NCBI GenBank assembly: GCA_020072785.1
Contig: JAIQGG010000001.1
Location: 372,001 to 436,000, forward strand
DNA length: 64,000 nucleotides
Origin: Terriglobia bacterium
GTDB taxonomy: Bacteria > Acidobacteriota > Terriglobia > Acidiferrales > UBA7541
Reading direction: 5' to 3'
Below are positions 53,235 to 62,798 of the stretch, piece by piece. A model generated the notes under the pieces. The model ran no database searches and was not told the DNA's origin. It worked only from the letters and a program-made list of their open reading frames with translations. How positions within the stretch are numbered: position 1 is the stretch's first letter; every line of letters begins with the position of its first letter. Both the position numbers and the translations under genes were made by a program.

Positions 53235-53954
53235 ATGAAGAGAATCTGGGCATTGTTCTATGGTGTGCTGTGCTATCTGGTTTTCTTGGCCAGTTTTTTG
53301 TGCGCGATCTGGTTTGTCTGGACGCTCGACGCGCCGCACCCGGCCGCGCCGTGGCCGCAAAACTTCCTGATTAACACTGGCCTGCTCGCGCTGTTTGCCG
53401 TTCAGCACAGCGTCATGGCCCGCCAATGGTTCAAGCGCATCTGGACGCGGCTTGTTCCGCCGCCGGTGGAACGCAGTACCTACGTCCTGATCGCGAGTCT
53501 CCTGCTGCTCTTGCTGGTTCGTACTTGGCAAGCCATGCCCGCGCTGGTCTGGAGCGTGCAGAGCCCTGCCGGCCGGCTCCTTCTTCACGGCCTCTTCGCG
53601 GCCGGCTGGCTGATTGTCCTGGTTTCTACCTTTTTGATTGATCACTTTGACCTCTTTGGACTGAAACAAGTGTGGACTTACTGGCGCGGACAAGCCTATC
53701 CGCCTCCGGCATTTCGGACCCCCAGCTTCTACAAGTGGGTTCGCCATCCCATCTACCTGGGTTTCATCATCGCCTTCTGGAGCGCGCCGCAAATGACCTT
53801 TGGACATCTCTACTTCGCGGCGATGTGCACGGCGTACATCGTGGTGGCCATCCAATTCGAGGAACGCGACTTGATTACCTTCCACGGCGAGGCCTACCGC
53901 GTTTACCGGAGCGGCGTGTCCATGCTGACCCCCTGGCCCAAGGGAAAGAAGTGA
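53235..53954 (+). CDS. MddA-like (methanethiol S-methyltransferase) / NnrU-type membrane protein
   Basis: 239 residues with five to six membrane helices. Motifs: [12 protein letters not shown] in the second helix region, and the C-terminal SAM-binding part [23 protein letters not shown] with the final [18 protein letters not shown] typical of isoprenylcysteine methyltransferase-like enzymes. In MddA this methylates methanethiol to dimethyl sulphide. Substrate here is inferred from resemblance only. Start ATG 53235 with AGGAGG (53223-53228). Confidence 0.75.
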   Translation: MKRIWALFYGVLCYLVFLASFLCAIWFVWTLDAPHPAAPWPQNFLINTGLLALFAVQHSVMARQWFKRIWTRLVPPPVERSTYVLIASLLLLLLVRTWQAMPALVWSVQSPAGRLLLHGLFAAGWLIVLVSTFLIDHFDLFGLKQVWTYWRGQAYPPPAFRTPSFYKWVRHPIYLGFIIAFWSAPQMTFGHLYFAAMCTAYIVVAIQFEERDLITFHGEAYRVYRSGVSMLTPWPKGKK

Positions 53955-54759
53955 AAGCGTAGAATTCGCCAGCCTGTCCTCAGCGGTGGCGGATAGCCGG
54001 GTGCCGCAAACGCTAGCCCCTCAGACGAATTTGGGTGCCGCATCCTTGCGGTTTTTGCAGGGGTGCGGGTTTTGATTTTGCGTTTCGGTTGCTCGAAGTT
54101 CACTCCCGAATGCACTCCCGTAGCGGGTGTCACTCTGAACGGCTGCTTCGGATTTGTTCTTTCCGGTCCATCCCTTTTCGAATACTACTACTAAATAATA
54201 TTGACGTTCAGTACCGCGTGAATTATACTTCCTGCAGTTTCCGGCGCGGAGGAGACGGAGCCACACTCCTTGTCCGCGCAACCTCCGCCCCATCCATTCT
54301 TCCACCCCGCCCGTCCCTCCTCAGAGAACGGCTTCCAGCGAACTCCTTTGTTTTCTGCTCTTACGCCCTCCTGCCTCCCTTGCACGAATCATCGTCTCCA
54401 CCTATGCGCCGCGGGCCACGAGTCACCAGTCACGAGTCACGAGTCACCAGCTCCTTTTCCTGCCTTCACACCTTCCTTTTTCAAACTTTCAACCTTCAAC
54501 TTTCAACTTTCGACCTCTTCTCTTCATCCCCCTTTCTTTTCTTCATCTTACACACTCTTTTCTCCCACGAACGAACAACAACTCCCGCGCAATCAATCAC
54601 TTCCGCACTCTTTTGCCTACAACGGGGGGGTGGGTAGGGGGTGCTCCCCAAAAATTTCCACTCGATTCCCAAACCCGCTGTTATCAGCGATTTTCGCACC
54701 CCCTGCTTTCCTGCCTGATCGTTCTCATTTCGTTCCTGCTGTCGTATCCTGCTTGGGCG
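53955..54759. other. Long gene-free stretch with pyrimidine-rich simple repeats
   Basis: I see no gene in these 805 bases. From about 54260 on, the plus strand is C/T rich. It includes short direct repeats (CACGAGTCAC/CACCAGTCAC near 54418-54450; CTTTCAAC and TTCAACTTTC near 54485-54510) and a run of G at 54626-54632. The 42-bp repeat copy 2 lies at 54330-54371. It looks like decayed or expanding simple-sequence DNA upstream of the lhgO-like gene. Confidence 0.6.
54330..54371. repeat. 42-bp pyrimidine-rich repeat, copy 2
   Basis: GGCTTCCAGCGAACTCCTTT and following bases up to CCCTCC. Counterpart of 52965-53006, same orientation, 1.4 kb apart, flanking the mddA-like gene. Confidence 0.7.
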
Positions 54760-55887
54760 ATGGACCAGGCCAAAATACTGATCATCGGCGGCGGGGTGGT
54801 GGGCTGCGCGATTGCCCGCGAATTGTCGCGGCGCTGGGACGACGTCTATCTGGTGGAGGCGCTGCCCAAGCCCGGTATGGCCACCAGCACCCGCAACAGC
54901 GGCGTCATCCACTCCGGGCTCTACTACCCCAAGGATTCGCTGAAGGCCCGGCACTGCCTGGCGGGCAACCGCCTGACGTACGAATTCTGCGCCGCGCATG
55001 GCGTGCCGCACCGCCGCACCGGCAAGCTCATCGTGGCGGCGAATGCCCACGAGGCGGAGGAGCTGGCGCCGCTGCAGCGGCGTGGCGAGGCCAACGGCGT
55101 TGCGGGCTTGCGCCTGCTGGACGCGGCGGGGATCCGCGCGCGCGAGCCGCACGTTGCCGGCGTGGCCGCGCTGGAGGTGCCTTCCACGGGGATCCTCTCG
55201 GCGGAGGAGCTGGTGAAGGCCTACGCGCGGGTGGCGGCGGAGCAGGGCGCCAGCATCGTGACCCGCGCGCGGGTGACGGCGCTCGAGCCGCGCGGGGCGG
55301 CCATCCGCGCGGAGCTGCGCATCGGCGACGAGGAGTCGAGCCAGCGCGAGACAATCGAGGCGCGCTGCGTGGTCAACGCCGCGGGGCTGTACTCCGACGA
55401 AGTGGCGGCGCTGCTCGGCAATCGCTCCTGGAAAATCTATCCGGTGCGCGGCGAGTATTGCGAGATGCGCGGCGCGCAGGCTGGGCTGATCAACGCGCTG
55501 GTCTATCCGCTGCCCCACGCCGATATGCTGACGCTTGGCGCGCACTTCACCAAGACACTGTGGGGCACCGTGCTGGTGGGGCCGACGGCGCGCTACATCG
55601 CGGACAAGAACGACTATGAGCATGACCGCCTCAAGCCCGCGGACTTTGCCGCCAGCGCCAGGGTTCTGCTGCCGGAGATCGGGGAGAGCGACCTGCACCT
55701 GGCCTATTCGGGAATCCGGCCGAAGCTGGTGCCGCCGGGCGAGAAGGGCCCGGCGGATTTCGTGATCGCCCGCGACCCCGGCGTGCCGCAGGCCATTCAG
55801 TTGGTGGGGATCGAGTCGCCGGGGCTGACCTCCGCGCCGTCCATCGCCGGGCATGTGGCCGCGCTCGTCGCGGAAGTGCTGGCCTGA
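54760..55887 (+). CDS. lhgO: FAD-dependent oxidase, L-2-hydroxyglutarate oxidase type
   Basis: 375 residues. N-terminal FAD-binding ILIIGGGVVGCAIARELS, then STRNSGVIHSGLYYPKDSLKARHC, which is characteristic of LhgO/L2HGDH. Middle VNAAGLYSDEVAALLG and YPVRGEYCEM, C-terminal IRPKLVPPGE and GIESPGLTSAPSIAGHVA. Oxidises L-2-hydroxyglutarate to 2-oxoglutarate. Start ATG 54760; the frame is open upstream through the low-complexity region but no homology is expected there. A tRNA-Asn gene follows. Confidence 0.87.
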   Translation: MDQAKILIIGGGVVGCAIARELSRRWDDVYLVEALPKPGMATSTRNSGVIHSGLYYPKDSLKARHCLAGNRLTYEFCAAHGVPHRRTGKLIVAANAHEAEELAPLQRRGEANGVAGLRLLDAAGIRAREPHVAGVAALEVPSTGILSAEELVKAYARVAAEQGASIVTRARVTALEPRGAAIRAELRIGDEESSQRETIEARCVVNAAGLYSDEVAALLGNRSWKIYPVRGEYCEMRGAQAGLINALVYPLPHADMLTLGAHFTKTLWGTVLVGPTARYIADKNDYEHDRLKPADFAASARVLLPEIGESDLHLAYSGIRPKLVPPGEKGPADFVIARDPGVPQAIQLVGIESPGLTSAPSIAGHVAALVAEVLA

Positions 55888-55963
55888 GGCCCGCGTTGAC
55901 AGCCTTGCAAAGGCTTCGCTAGACTGAGCCCGTCAGTGCAGCGAGCCTTTCTGCTTCTGCGGT

Positions 55964-56038
55964 TCCCCGGTAGCTCAACGGTAGAGCATTCGGCTGTTAA
56001 CCGAAGGGTTGCAAGTTCGAATCTTGCCCGGGGAGCCA
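55964..56038 (+). tRNA. tRNA-Asn (anticodon GTT), CCA encoded
   Basis: Complete cloverleaf: acceptor TCCCCGG/CCGGGGA, D-arm GCTCAACGGTAGAGC, anticodon stem TTCGG/CCGAA with loop CTGTTAA, T-arm ending GTTCGAATC, discriminator G and encoded CCA at 56036-56038. No attachment-site duplication of its 3' end was noticed nearby. Confidence 0.97.
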
Positions 56039-56080
56039 TTCTCTTCATCACAAATGAATTGAAGGATTTCCGAGCCGCAT

Positions 56081-58945
56081 TTAGAAGATTTGAGTTGAGG
56101 AAAGAAGTTGTGTGGCCTTGCGCGAGACCAGTTCGAAGCCGCGGTCGTGCGTTTCCTTGGCGAGAGCCTGCAGCTGAACGCGGGCGATGCGAGGATTGTA
56201 GCGGAGTTCCAGTTCTCCGAGCGCGAGGCGAGCGGCGCACTCCAGGGTGTAATTTCCCTGCTTTCGTGCAGCGGCAATCACGGTTTGCAGATGCGTTCTG
56301 GCCACTGCGAAAGCTTTGCTGTGAACCTTTGCTGCGGAATCTGTGGCGACTATCAGACGGGCATCCTGAATCGAGAGGCTCATCTGCAGCGTCCAATCGG
56401 AGACGGAGTGACTCAGCTGTTCCGCGCGGAACAGACTCTTGCGCGCGTCATCCAGTTTTCCTTCCCTCTGGAGCGCGCGGCTGAGAAGCAGGAACGCGTT
56501 GCTCGCGCCGCCGGAATCTTTCTGTTGTTCAAAACCGGCAGATAGATTTCGCAGAGATTTCTCCGCTTCGGCAGTATGTTCTTCTTCCAGGGCAACCAGC
56601 GCCAAATTCATTTTCACGCCCGGGAGCAAATCCTGAGCATCCGCTTTGGTATAGATTTCCAGCGCTTCCTGGTATTTCTCCCGAGCTTCAGAGAGATTGC
56701 CTTGCGATTTCAAAATATCGCCCAGCACGCCGATGGCGGAGCCGTTTTGCCGCGCGATCATCTGGGCAGCGCAGGCCTTTAAAGCTGGTTCGATGTGACT
56801 GCGTGCAGTTTGCAAATCCCCCATCGTCACCGAGAGAGAGGCGATGTTGTAATGGGCATAGCAGCCGCGGGAGGGAGAAATGGACTCATCGATCCGCAGC
56901 GCCTCATCGTACGTCTTATAGGCCGCGCGAAGATCGCCAAGGAATACAAGAACGCCGGCAAGGTTGGCAGCGGTTGCGGAGATGCCGCTCTTGTTGCCGG
57001 ATTTCTCGTATTTCTTGCGCGAATCTCGAAAACTTTGTGCGGCTTCTTCCAGGCGGCTCATATTTTCATAGGTATTGCCCATGCCGTTCAAAACGCCAGC
57101 GATTAATTCACTGCCGCCCAGCTCCCGCGCGAGCTGCAATGCTTGTTTCAATGTCTGGAGAGAAAGCTGGTAGTGGCCCTCATCGGATTGCCGGGCAGCT
57201 TGGAGCATGAGCGTTTTTGTAACGCCCGCGCGATCTCCAAGAGTTTCAAAGACGGAGCGTGCTTCATCGCAAGTAGCCATGGCCTCGGCGGGCCGCCCGA
57301 CGAACAATAGATTGGTGCACTCGGAAACTCTTGCCCTGGCATAGAGCAGTTTTTGCCCACGCGCAGCGGCCTTTCGGGCAGTGCTCTCGAGGAGCGCATA
57401 CTGCCGCGGGCGGTCATAGGTGGAAACAGCCCATTGTTCGTTGAAGTCTATGCGCGGATCATCGGAGAGGGGGAAAGGCAATCTGCGAAGCGAGTTCAGC
57501 GTAGCGATTGCGTCCTGCAGATGGCCAGCTTGAATTTGAGCGGCCGATAGAGAGAGGCCGCACTCCAGACAATCAGGGTAATAAGCATAGAGTGCGCCGT
57601 AGTCCGAAGCCGCCTGGTCCATCTGGCCAAGGGTTTCGTAATAGTGGCCTTCGGTCAGTAATTTTTGTGTCGGCGAGAGATTGGCCGACAGATCGAGGGC
57701 TTTCCGTGCTTCCTCCTTTGCTCTCTGCCCATAGCCAAGTTGCTGCCAGGCATCCGAGAGCATGGAGTGAGCGAGGGGAAACTTGGGATCTGCCTTGACC
57801 GCCTGATCCAGGAGTTCGGCGGCCCCGAACGCGTCGAATTGGCGCAAGCGATCGAGACCCAGGGCATAGAAGCGAGCGGCTTCGCGGTTAGCCGGAAGTG
57901 TGGCGAACACGCTTGGTTCGTCCGTTTGCGGAAGATTGGGAACTCCGAGACGGTCACGCATCTTTCCGCCGATGCGGGAGACGAGTTGGAAAAGATCTTG
58001 ATCGCTGCCGATTTCGGCGACTTCCGTCAGGATTTCACCCGTCTTTGCATCCTGGAGGCGCACGTCCAGCCGCAACTGGCGAGATCCACGGCCGCCTATG
58101 CTGGTATAGGCGCCAAGCACCAAGAAATCACTGTTGAGAGACGTGCCGATGCGCGAAGTCGTGAGCTGGCCGAGCGTATCCGCCGGCGACCAGGGAGCAG
58201 ACAACCGCAAATGGGAGACGTCTTCACCCGGCACGAGACGCAGTTTTCCGCCCGCGGCAAGCTCGGTGTTCATCATTTCGGAAAGAGCCGTGGAGAGCCA
58301 GGCGTCCTCCGGCTTGCCGGAGACATTGTAAAAGCCGAGGACGGCGATAGCCCGTCGTGTGAGGACCGGCCTGATCGCTGCTTCGGTGGTACTACCCACA
58401 GATCGCCGGCGGCCATGCCGGCGATACGCAGCGATTCCCGCGAGAGCGAGAAGAGATATTCCAAGAAGGATAGCGATCCGCTGGCCGGATTGCCTGATTG
58501 CCAGCCGCGGAGCTGGGCCGTGAATTGGAGAATGCCTTACTCCGTTTGCGGGAAGGGAAACGAAATCCAAGTTCTGGCGGGAGGAAGCTGCCTGGGGCGC
58601 CTCCCGAGTTACGGGGGCAATGAAACGGTAGCCGCGCTTGGGAATGGTCTCAATGAATTGAGGCTTCTCCGAGGCATCGTTCAGGGCGACCCGCAATTTC
58701 TTCATTGCGGCGTTCAATCCGCCATCAAAATCGACGAAGGTGCCGTCCGGCCAGAGAGTCTGACGGATCGTTTCTCGTGTCACCACCTGGCCGGGATGCT
58801 CCAGGAGCAGGGCCAGGATTCGGAAAGGCTGTTCTTGAAGCTTGACCCGGATTTCGTTGCGGTGCAGCAGACCATTTTGCAGGTCGGCCTTAAAGGTACC
58901 GAACCGCACCGCCGAAGAGGAGAGTACGGGGCCCTGCATCGCCAA
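56081..58945 (-). CDS. CadC-type winged-helix regulator with TPR domain
   Basis: 954 residues: OmpR/PhoB-like winged helix at about 10-115 (FGTFKADLQNGLLHRNEIRV... GGLNAAMKKLRVALND... RGYRFIAPV), one transmembrane helix at about 155-175, an FlgO/guanylate-cyclase-like region with VLGFYNVSGKPEDAWLSTALSEM, and then many TPR units (LLDQAVKADPKFPLAHSMLSDAW onward). DNA-binding inside, sensing outside, as in CadC. Very typical of Acidobacteriota. Start ATG 58945 (or 58939). Divergent from the methyltransferase gene at 59127. Confidence 0.88.
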   Translation of the reverse strand: MAMQGPVLSSSAVRFGTFKADLQNGLLHRNEIRVKLQEQPFRILALLLEHPGQVVTRETIRQTLWPDGTFVDFDGGLNAAMKKLRVALNDASEKPQFIETIPKRGYRFIAPVTREAPQAASSRQNLDFVSLPANGVRHSPIHGPAPRLAIRQSGQRIAILLGISLLALAGIAAYRRHGRRRSVGSTTEAAIRPVLTRRAIAVLGFYNVSGKPEDAWLSTALSEMMNTELAAGGKLRLVPGEDVSHLRLSAPWSPADTLGQLTTSRIGTSLNSDFLVLGAYTSIGGRGSRQLRLDVRLQDAKTGEILTEVAEIGSDQDLFQLVSRIGGKMRDRLGVPNLPQTDEPSVFATLPANREAARFYALGLDRLRQFDAFGAAELLDQAVKADPKFPLAHSMLSDAWQQLGYGQRAKEEARKALDLSANLSPTQKLLTEGHYYETLGQMDQAASDYGALYAYYPDCLECGLSLSAAQIQAGHLQDAIATLNSLRRLPFPLSDDPRIDFNEQWAVSTYDRPRQYALLESTARKAAARGQKLLYARARVSECTNLLFVGRPAEAMATCDEARSVFETLGDRAGVTKTLMLQAARQSDEGHYQLSLQTLKQALQLARELGGSELIAGVLNGMGNTYENMSRLEEAAQSFRDSRKKYEKSGNKSGISATAANLAGVLVFLGDLRAAYKTYDEALRIDESISPSRGCYAHYNIASLSVTMGDLQTARSHIEPALKACAAQMIARQNGSAIGVLGDILKSQGNLSEAREKYQEALEIYTKADAQDLLPGVKMNLALVALEEEHTAEAEKSLRNLSAGFEQQKDSGGASNAFLLLSRALQREGKLDDARKSLFRAEQLSHSVSDWTLQMSLSIQDARLIVATDSAAKVHSKAFAVARTHLQTVIAAARKQGNYTLECAARLALGELELRYNPRIARVQLQALAKETHDRGFELVSRKATQLLSSTQIF

Positions 58946-59126
58946 TTGCTACCTCTGGAGATGACTAGCGCGGGAGTATATCACGAGAACTCAAGCGTGA
59001 CTCGATCGGTCACGTGTTCCGAACTGCTTGAAATGGCGGCAATTAGCAGGTCAGAAAAGAGTCAGTTTTTGGCCCTTTGACGATTCCTTCTCACGGCGTT
59101 AATTACCGTCCTGAGGCGAGGACCCT

Positions 59127-59828
59127 TTGGATGCCTCAACACCAATGATTTGGCAGACGGCGTGTGATTCGATGAGATGGCGTTTTTTCCGGCGGCGGGA
59201 ACGTTCGATCGAGGTCTTGCAGGATTCCCTGTCCACCGTGAAATCGGCGGCGCACTTTTGCTCCACTCCCTGGTCGATAGTGCGGGAGATTCTGGAGCTA
59301 GCGGAAGTGCGTCCCGAGGATGTCCTCTACGACCTGGGCTCCGGCGACGGACGCATCCCGATTCTGGCGGCCCAGGAATTTGGCTGCCGAGCCGTTGGGA
59401 TTGAGAATGATCGCGATTTGTTCCTTTATTCCGCGAAGCGGGTCGTCGAACTGAATCTGCAAGATCGCGTTTCCTTCATCTACGGAAACTTCTTCGAGGC
59501 CGACCTGAGCTCGGCGAGCGTCGTCGTTCTGTACCTGCTGAGTGCCGTCAACGGACACCTGCGGGCGCGCCTCGCCAGCCAGCTGCGCGCCGGCAGCCGC
59601 GTGGTCGCGGTCGATTTCGATGTGCCGGGCTGGCGCGCGGAGCGCACGCTCTCCGTGGTGTCGGATGGAAACGTCGAATACACGCTCTATCTCTACCGGC
59701 GTTCCTCCTCCGGAGCGCTGTGGAAGGACGCGCCCGCGGACAGCGCTGCGCTCCCCGCTGGCAATGCAAACATCAGCATTTCGAAAGACGCACCGGGGAA
59801 AAAACCAAAAGGAAAAGAAAATGCATAA
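59127..59828 (+). CDS. Class I SAM-dependent methyltransferase
   Basis: 233 residues. Motif I VLYDLGSGDGRIPILAAQ, acidic strand 2 VGIENDRDLF, motif II-like VSFIYGNFFEADLSSASVVVLYLL. The tail is basic and Ser/Ala/Lys rich. Start uncertain: TTG 59127 (GAGGA upstream), ATG 59145 or ATG 59172 are in frame. Substrate unknown. Its stop overlaps the start of the next gene by eight bases, so they are translationally coupled. Confidence 0.72.
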   Translation: MDASTPMIWQTACDSMRWRFFRRRERSIEVLQDSLSTVKSAAHFCSTPWSIVREILELAEVRPEDVLYDLGSGDGRIPILAAQEFGCRAVGIENDRDLFLYSAKRVVELNLQDRVSFIYGNFFEADLSSASVVVLYLLSAVNGHLRARLASQLRAGSRVVAVDFDVPGWRAERTLSVVSDGNVEYTLYLYRRSSSGALWKDAPADSAALPAGNANISISKDAPGKKPKGKENA

Positions 59829-61263
59829 AGCGCTATGGATCGCCGTGATGGCACTGCTACTGGCGCCGCTCGCATTCGCACAGATACAAACTACCGCGCC
59901 CCCGCCGCTGAAGGGTGTGCAGCCGCAACCCCACGCATCGAGTGACTCCAGGCTCCGAGCGCCGGCCATGAAGATCAAGCTGGGCCTGCGGAAAACCAGT
60001 CCAAGGATCCTCAATCCGCGTGCCGCGCTGCATGATGCAGCCGTCACCGCTGTGCTGCAGAGGCAAAAGCAGGCGGCGGACATGGAGGCCGCCCAGATGA
60101 AAATCGGAATTCGCCCGGCGGGCCCGGCCGGATTGCCAGCGGTCCAATCCCAGCCAAAATTGCGGCCTCCATTGCAGCCCCAGCCACGGCCGATGCCGGC
60201 GCCCGGCGCCAATAGCCCCAACAAAGCAAAAGCCCCGGCCCCCGCAAACATCCAAAAAGCCCCGGCAACGGGAAGCCTCGCACCCGGGAAAGTTTCTGAC
60301 GCTCCGGGAAATAATCCTTCTTTGTACGCGCAAGCGCATCAAATCGATACCACTGCATTAACCTGCGCCCATGACCCGACCATGAGGATTCTCAAGGTAA
60401 GCGGGGACGCCGCTCCAGCCACGTTTACTCCGATCGAAAAATATAACCTGTACACCATCTCCGGGTGCTCGTTTGGGGGATCCAACGCGAACAACAAGGT
60501 GTACATCTTTGGCAAGGGCAGCTTTCAAGGAAACTTCTTGATTCGATTTTGGAGCGAGAACTCCATCACGATCGCTTTGGATCCGGCTTTAAGCGGAGTT
60601 CCGGATCAGGACAATCTGACTCTGGTTGTTCAGCGTGCAGATGGCACGCAAACCAATAAGAATGGCTTCAAATTCTACGCCGCGAGGGGCGACCTTCAGG
60701 GGAATCCCGTTCCGGTAGCTGCAATTGCTTCCTCACAGTTCAGCGCGAAGATGCCTGTTGACCTGCAGACATTGATCCTGCCGAACACCTATACGTCCCC
60801 TTCGCCGGATTCCACTCCGGCAGACCCAACGACCGAAATAGAGCGGTTGTTTAATACCCCGCCATGGGGGCCGACGACGGATACTTTCCAATTTAGAAAT
60901 CTGGCCGCAGGCTTCCTCCCCGCGAGCGCGAATTTAGTTTACTGGTACATCGTGCCCCCCGATTGCCCCCAGCTCCTGGAAGCGCCGAAGGTTCCGGTGC
61001 GCAAGGTGGGCGATCCCACCCTAGAGGTTCAGGGGAACTGGGATGTGGCGTGGGACGCCGGCAACCTCGTGATCCACACAACTGTGGAAGGATGCCGGCA
61101 ACGCTATGCGGGTCCAGGGGGCAGCGATGCATCGTACTGGACGTCCTTTTCCCGGTACGCAGTCGAGGTGTGGGTACTTGGCCCGCGCTGCGTGAATCCC
61201 TGGACGGGACTTGCAGATCCCCAGTGCGTCAGTGACACCAAGAAACAACTGGGCCAGCTATAG
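59821..61263 (+). CDS. Large exported protein of unknown function, tandem paralogue 1
   Basis: 480 residues: signal peptide (LWIAVMALLLAPLAFAQ), Pro/Gln-rich N-terminal region (APPPLKGVQPQ), helix with AVTAVLQRQKQAADMEAAQM, a Pro/Ala linker, then a beta-rich domain (ILKVSGDAAPATFTP, IALDPALSGVPDQDNLTLVV, NGFKFYAAR) and a C-terminal part ending near VEVWVLGPRCVNPWTG. It shares long identical blocks with the gene at 61292, so the pair is a recent tandem duplication. IPT/TIG-like strand arrangement is possible. Confidence 0.7.
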   Translation: MHKALWIAVMALLLAPLAFAQIQTTAPPPLKGVQPQPHASSDSRLRAPAMKIKLGLRKTSPRILNPRAALHDAAVTAVLQRQKQAADMEAAQMKIGIRPAGPAGLPAVQSQPKLRPPLQPQPRPMPAPGANSPNKAKAPAPANIQKAPATGSLAPGKVSDAPGNNPSLYAQAHQIDTTALTCAHDPTMRILKVSGDAAPATFTPIEKYNLYTISGCSFGGSNANNKVYIFGKGSFQGNFLIRFWSENSITIALDPALSGVPDQDNLTLVVQRADGTQTNKNGFKFYAARGDLQGNPVPVAAIASSQFSAKMPVDLQTLILPNTYTSPSPDSTPADPTTEIERLFNTPPWGPTTDTFQFRNLAAGFLPASANLVYWYIVPPDCPQLLEAPKVPVRKVGDPTLEVQGNWDVAWDAGNLVIHTTVEGCRQRYAGPGGSDASYWTSFSRYAVEVWVLGPRCVNPWTGLADPQCVSDTKKQLGQL

Positions 61264-61291
61264 GCGGCTGAAGTCTTAAGCGAAAGGAACA

Positions 61292-62701
61292 ATGACGATG
61301 AACTTTCCAGCGAAAATGATTTGCGCGACGCTGTGCGGCGCCGTTCTGCTGGCGCCGCCGGCCCTCTCTCAGATACAAAATACAGCACCGCCGCCCCTGA
61401 AAGGGGTGCAGCCGCAAAATGGCCCGACGCGCCAAGGGCAGCCGCAAACCCCCGCTTCGAGCGACCCCAGGCTCCGGGCGTCTGGGATGAGGATCAAGCC
61501 GGGCCCGCCAAAGAGCAGCGCGAAGATCAGCAATCCTCATGCGGCCATACGCGACGCGGCGATCATTGCCGTGCTGCAAAGGCAAAAGCAGGCGGCGGAC
61601 ATCGAGGCGGCCCAGATGAAAATCGGGATTCGTCCAGCAGGCCAGGCGGGGCTCCCGGCGGTCCAATCACAACCGATGTCGAGCCCCGGCGCTAATAGCC
61701 CCAACAAAGCAAAGCCACCTAACCCGAACATCCAGATTTCTCCGGCGACGGGAAGCATCGGGCCTGGAAGAGTTTCCGGGGCTCCGGGGAATAGTTCCTC
61801 TCTGTACACGCAAGCGCAGCAAATCGATACGACGGTTCTAAGCTGCGGCCATGACCCGACCGTGAGGATTCTTAAGGTGAGCGGGGACGCCGCTCCGGCG
61901 ACGTTTACCCCGGACGTGAAATACAACTTCTACACCGTTACGGGATGTTCCTTCGGCAATTTTGGCCCCAATGCCCAGGTCTATGTCTACAAAGGAGGCA
62001 CTTTTCACCAGAAATTTCAGATTCAGGAATGGCACGAGAATTGGATCAAGCTCAATCTCGACCCGGCCCTGAGCGGTGTCCTGGATCAGGACAACCTGAC
62101 CCTGGTCGTTCAGCGCGCCGATGGCATGCAAGCCAGCAAGAGCGGATTCAAATTCTATGCCGCGCGCGAAACGAAGCTGCTGCGCCAAATCCCCCAGCAA
62201 TATTTCTCGCTCGACAAGTTCCGCCCCGACTATGCGGCCACATCGAATTGGCAGGCTACCTACACCTCTCCCTCGTCGGCCTCGGCAGAGCCTTTCTTTG
62301 CTGGTCTGACCGCCGAGGTGAGGTGGCTGTTTGGGGGGCAATCCGAACTGTCCAGCAGCAAGTTTGATCCGTATGTCCTGCGATCGGGGGATGACTTTTA
62401 CGATTTCGGCCATCTGCAGCCGGGCTTCACGCCCGACTCCGCGTGGATGGAGTGGTCGGATATCGGCTGCGATCCGGGCAATCTGGTCACCGCAACCGGC
62501 GGAAAATTTGCGATCGAATGGACGAATGACAACCGGCTGCATGTTTTTTGGACGGGAGAAATTTGCAAAGCCCATCAGGGAGGTTTTGGCGTTCAAAGCG
62601 ATGATTTTCAAGAGCCGCCAGGGTCGATGTACGGAGTGAACGTCTGGGTGACGGGCCCGCGGGGAGTGGATCCCTGGACAGGAAATCAGGCCCGTCCGTG
62701 A
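61292..62701 (+). CDS. Large exported protein of unknown function, tandem paralogue 2
   Basis: 469 residues with the same plan as the gene upstream: signal peptide (MICATLCGAVLLAPPALSQ), APPPLKGVQPQ, KQAADIEAAQMKIGIRPAGQ, then ILKVSGDAAPATFTP and DPALSGVLDQDNLTLVVQRA. The last third (after FKFYAARE) has diverged in sequence although length is kept, which suggests that the C-terminal part carries the specificity. AAAGGA before ATG 61292. Confidence 0.7.
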   Translation: MTMNFPAKMICATLCGAVLLAPPALSQIQNTAPPPLKGVQPQNGPTRQGQPQTPASSDPRLRASGMRIKPGPPKSSAKISNPHAAIRDAAIIAVLQRQKQAADIEAAQMKIGIRPAGQAGLPAVQSQPMSSPGANSPNKAKPPNPNIQISPATGSIGPGRVSGAPGNSSSLYTQAQQIDTTVLSCGHDPTVRILKVSGDAAPATFTPDVKYNFYTVTGCSFGNFGPNAQVYVYKGGTFHQKFQIQEWHENWIKLNLDPALSGVLDQDNLTLVVQRADGMQASKSGFKFYAARETKLLRQIPQQYFSLDKFRPDYAATSNWQATYTSPSSASAEPFFAGLTAEVRWLFGGQSELSSSKFDPYVLRSGDDFYDFGHLQPGFTPDSAWMEWSDIGCDPGNLVTATGGKFAIEWTNDNRLHVFWTGEICKAHQGGFGVQSDDFQEPPGSMYGVNVWVTGPRGVDPWTGNQARP

Positions 62702-62798
62702 GCGTAACGTCCGACTAGCGGCAGCCCACCCTGGAAAGTCAAGGCAGCCAGCGGGCAAGAGCAATGAAATGTGGACGACGCAGACGAGGAGGTGCAGC

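Noticed and set aside
54035-54637. 200-codon open frame on the plus strand
   Set aside because: The translation is low-complexity Ser/Phe/Leu/Pro from pyrimidine-rich simple repeats (LQLSTFDLFSSSPF), without any domain-like pattern.
55964-56100. Integration site at the tRNA-Asn gene
   Set aside because: No integrase gene and no duplicated tRNA 3' end were found in the window.
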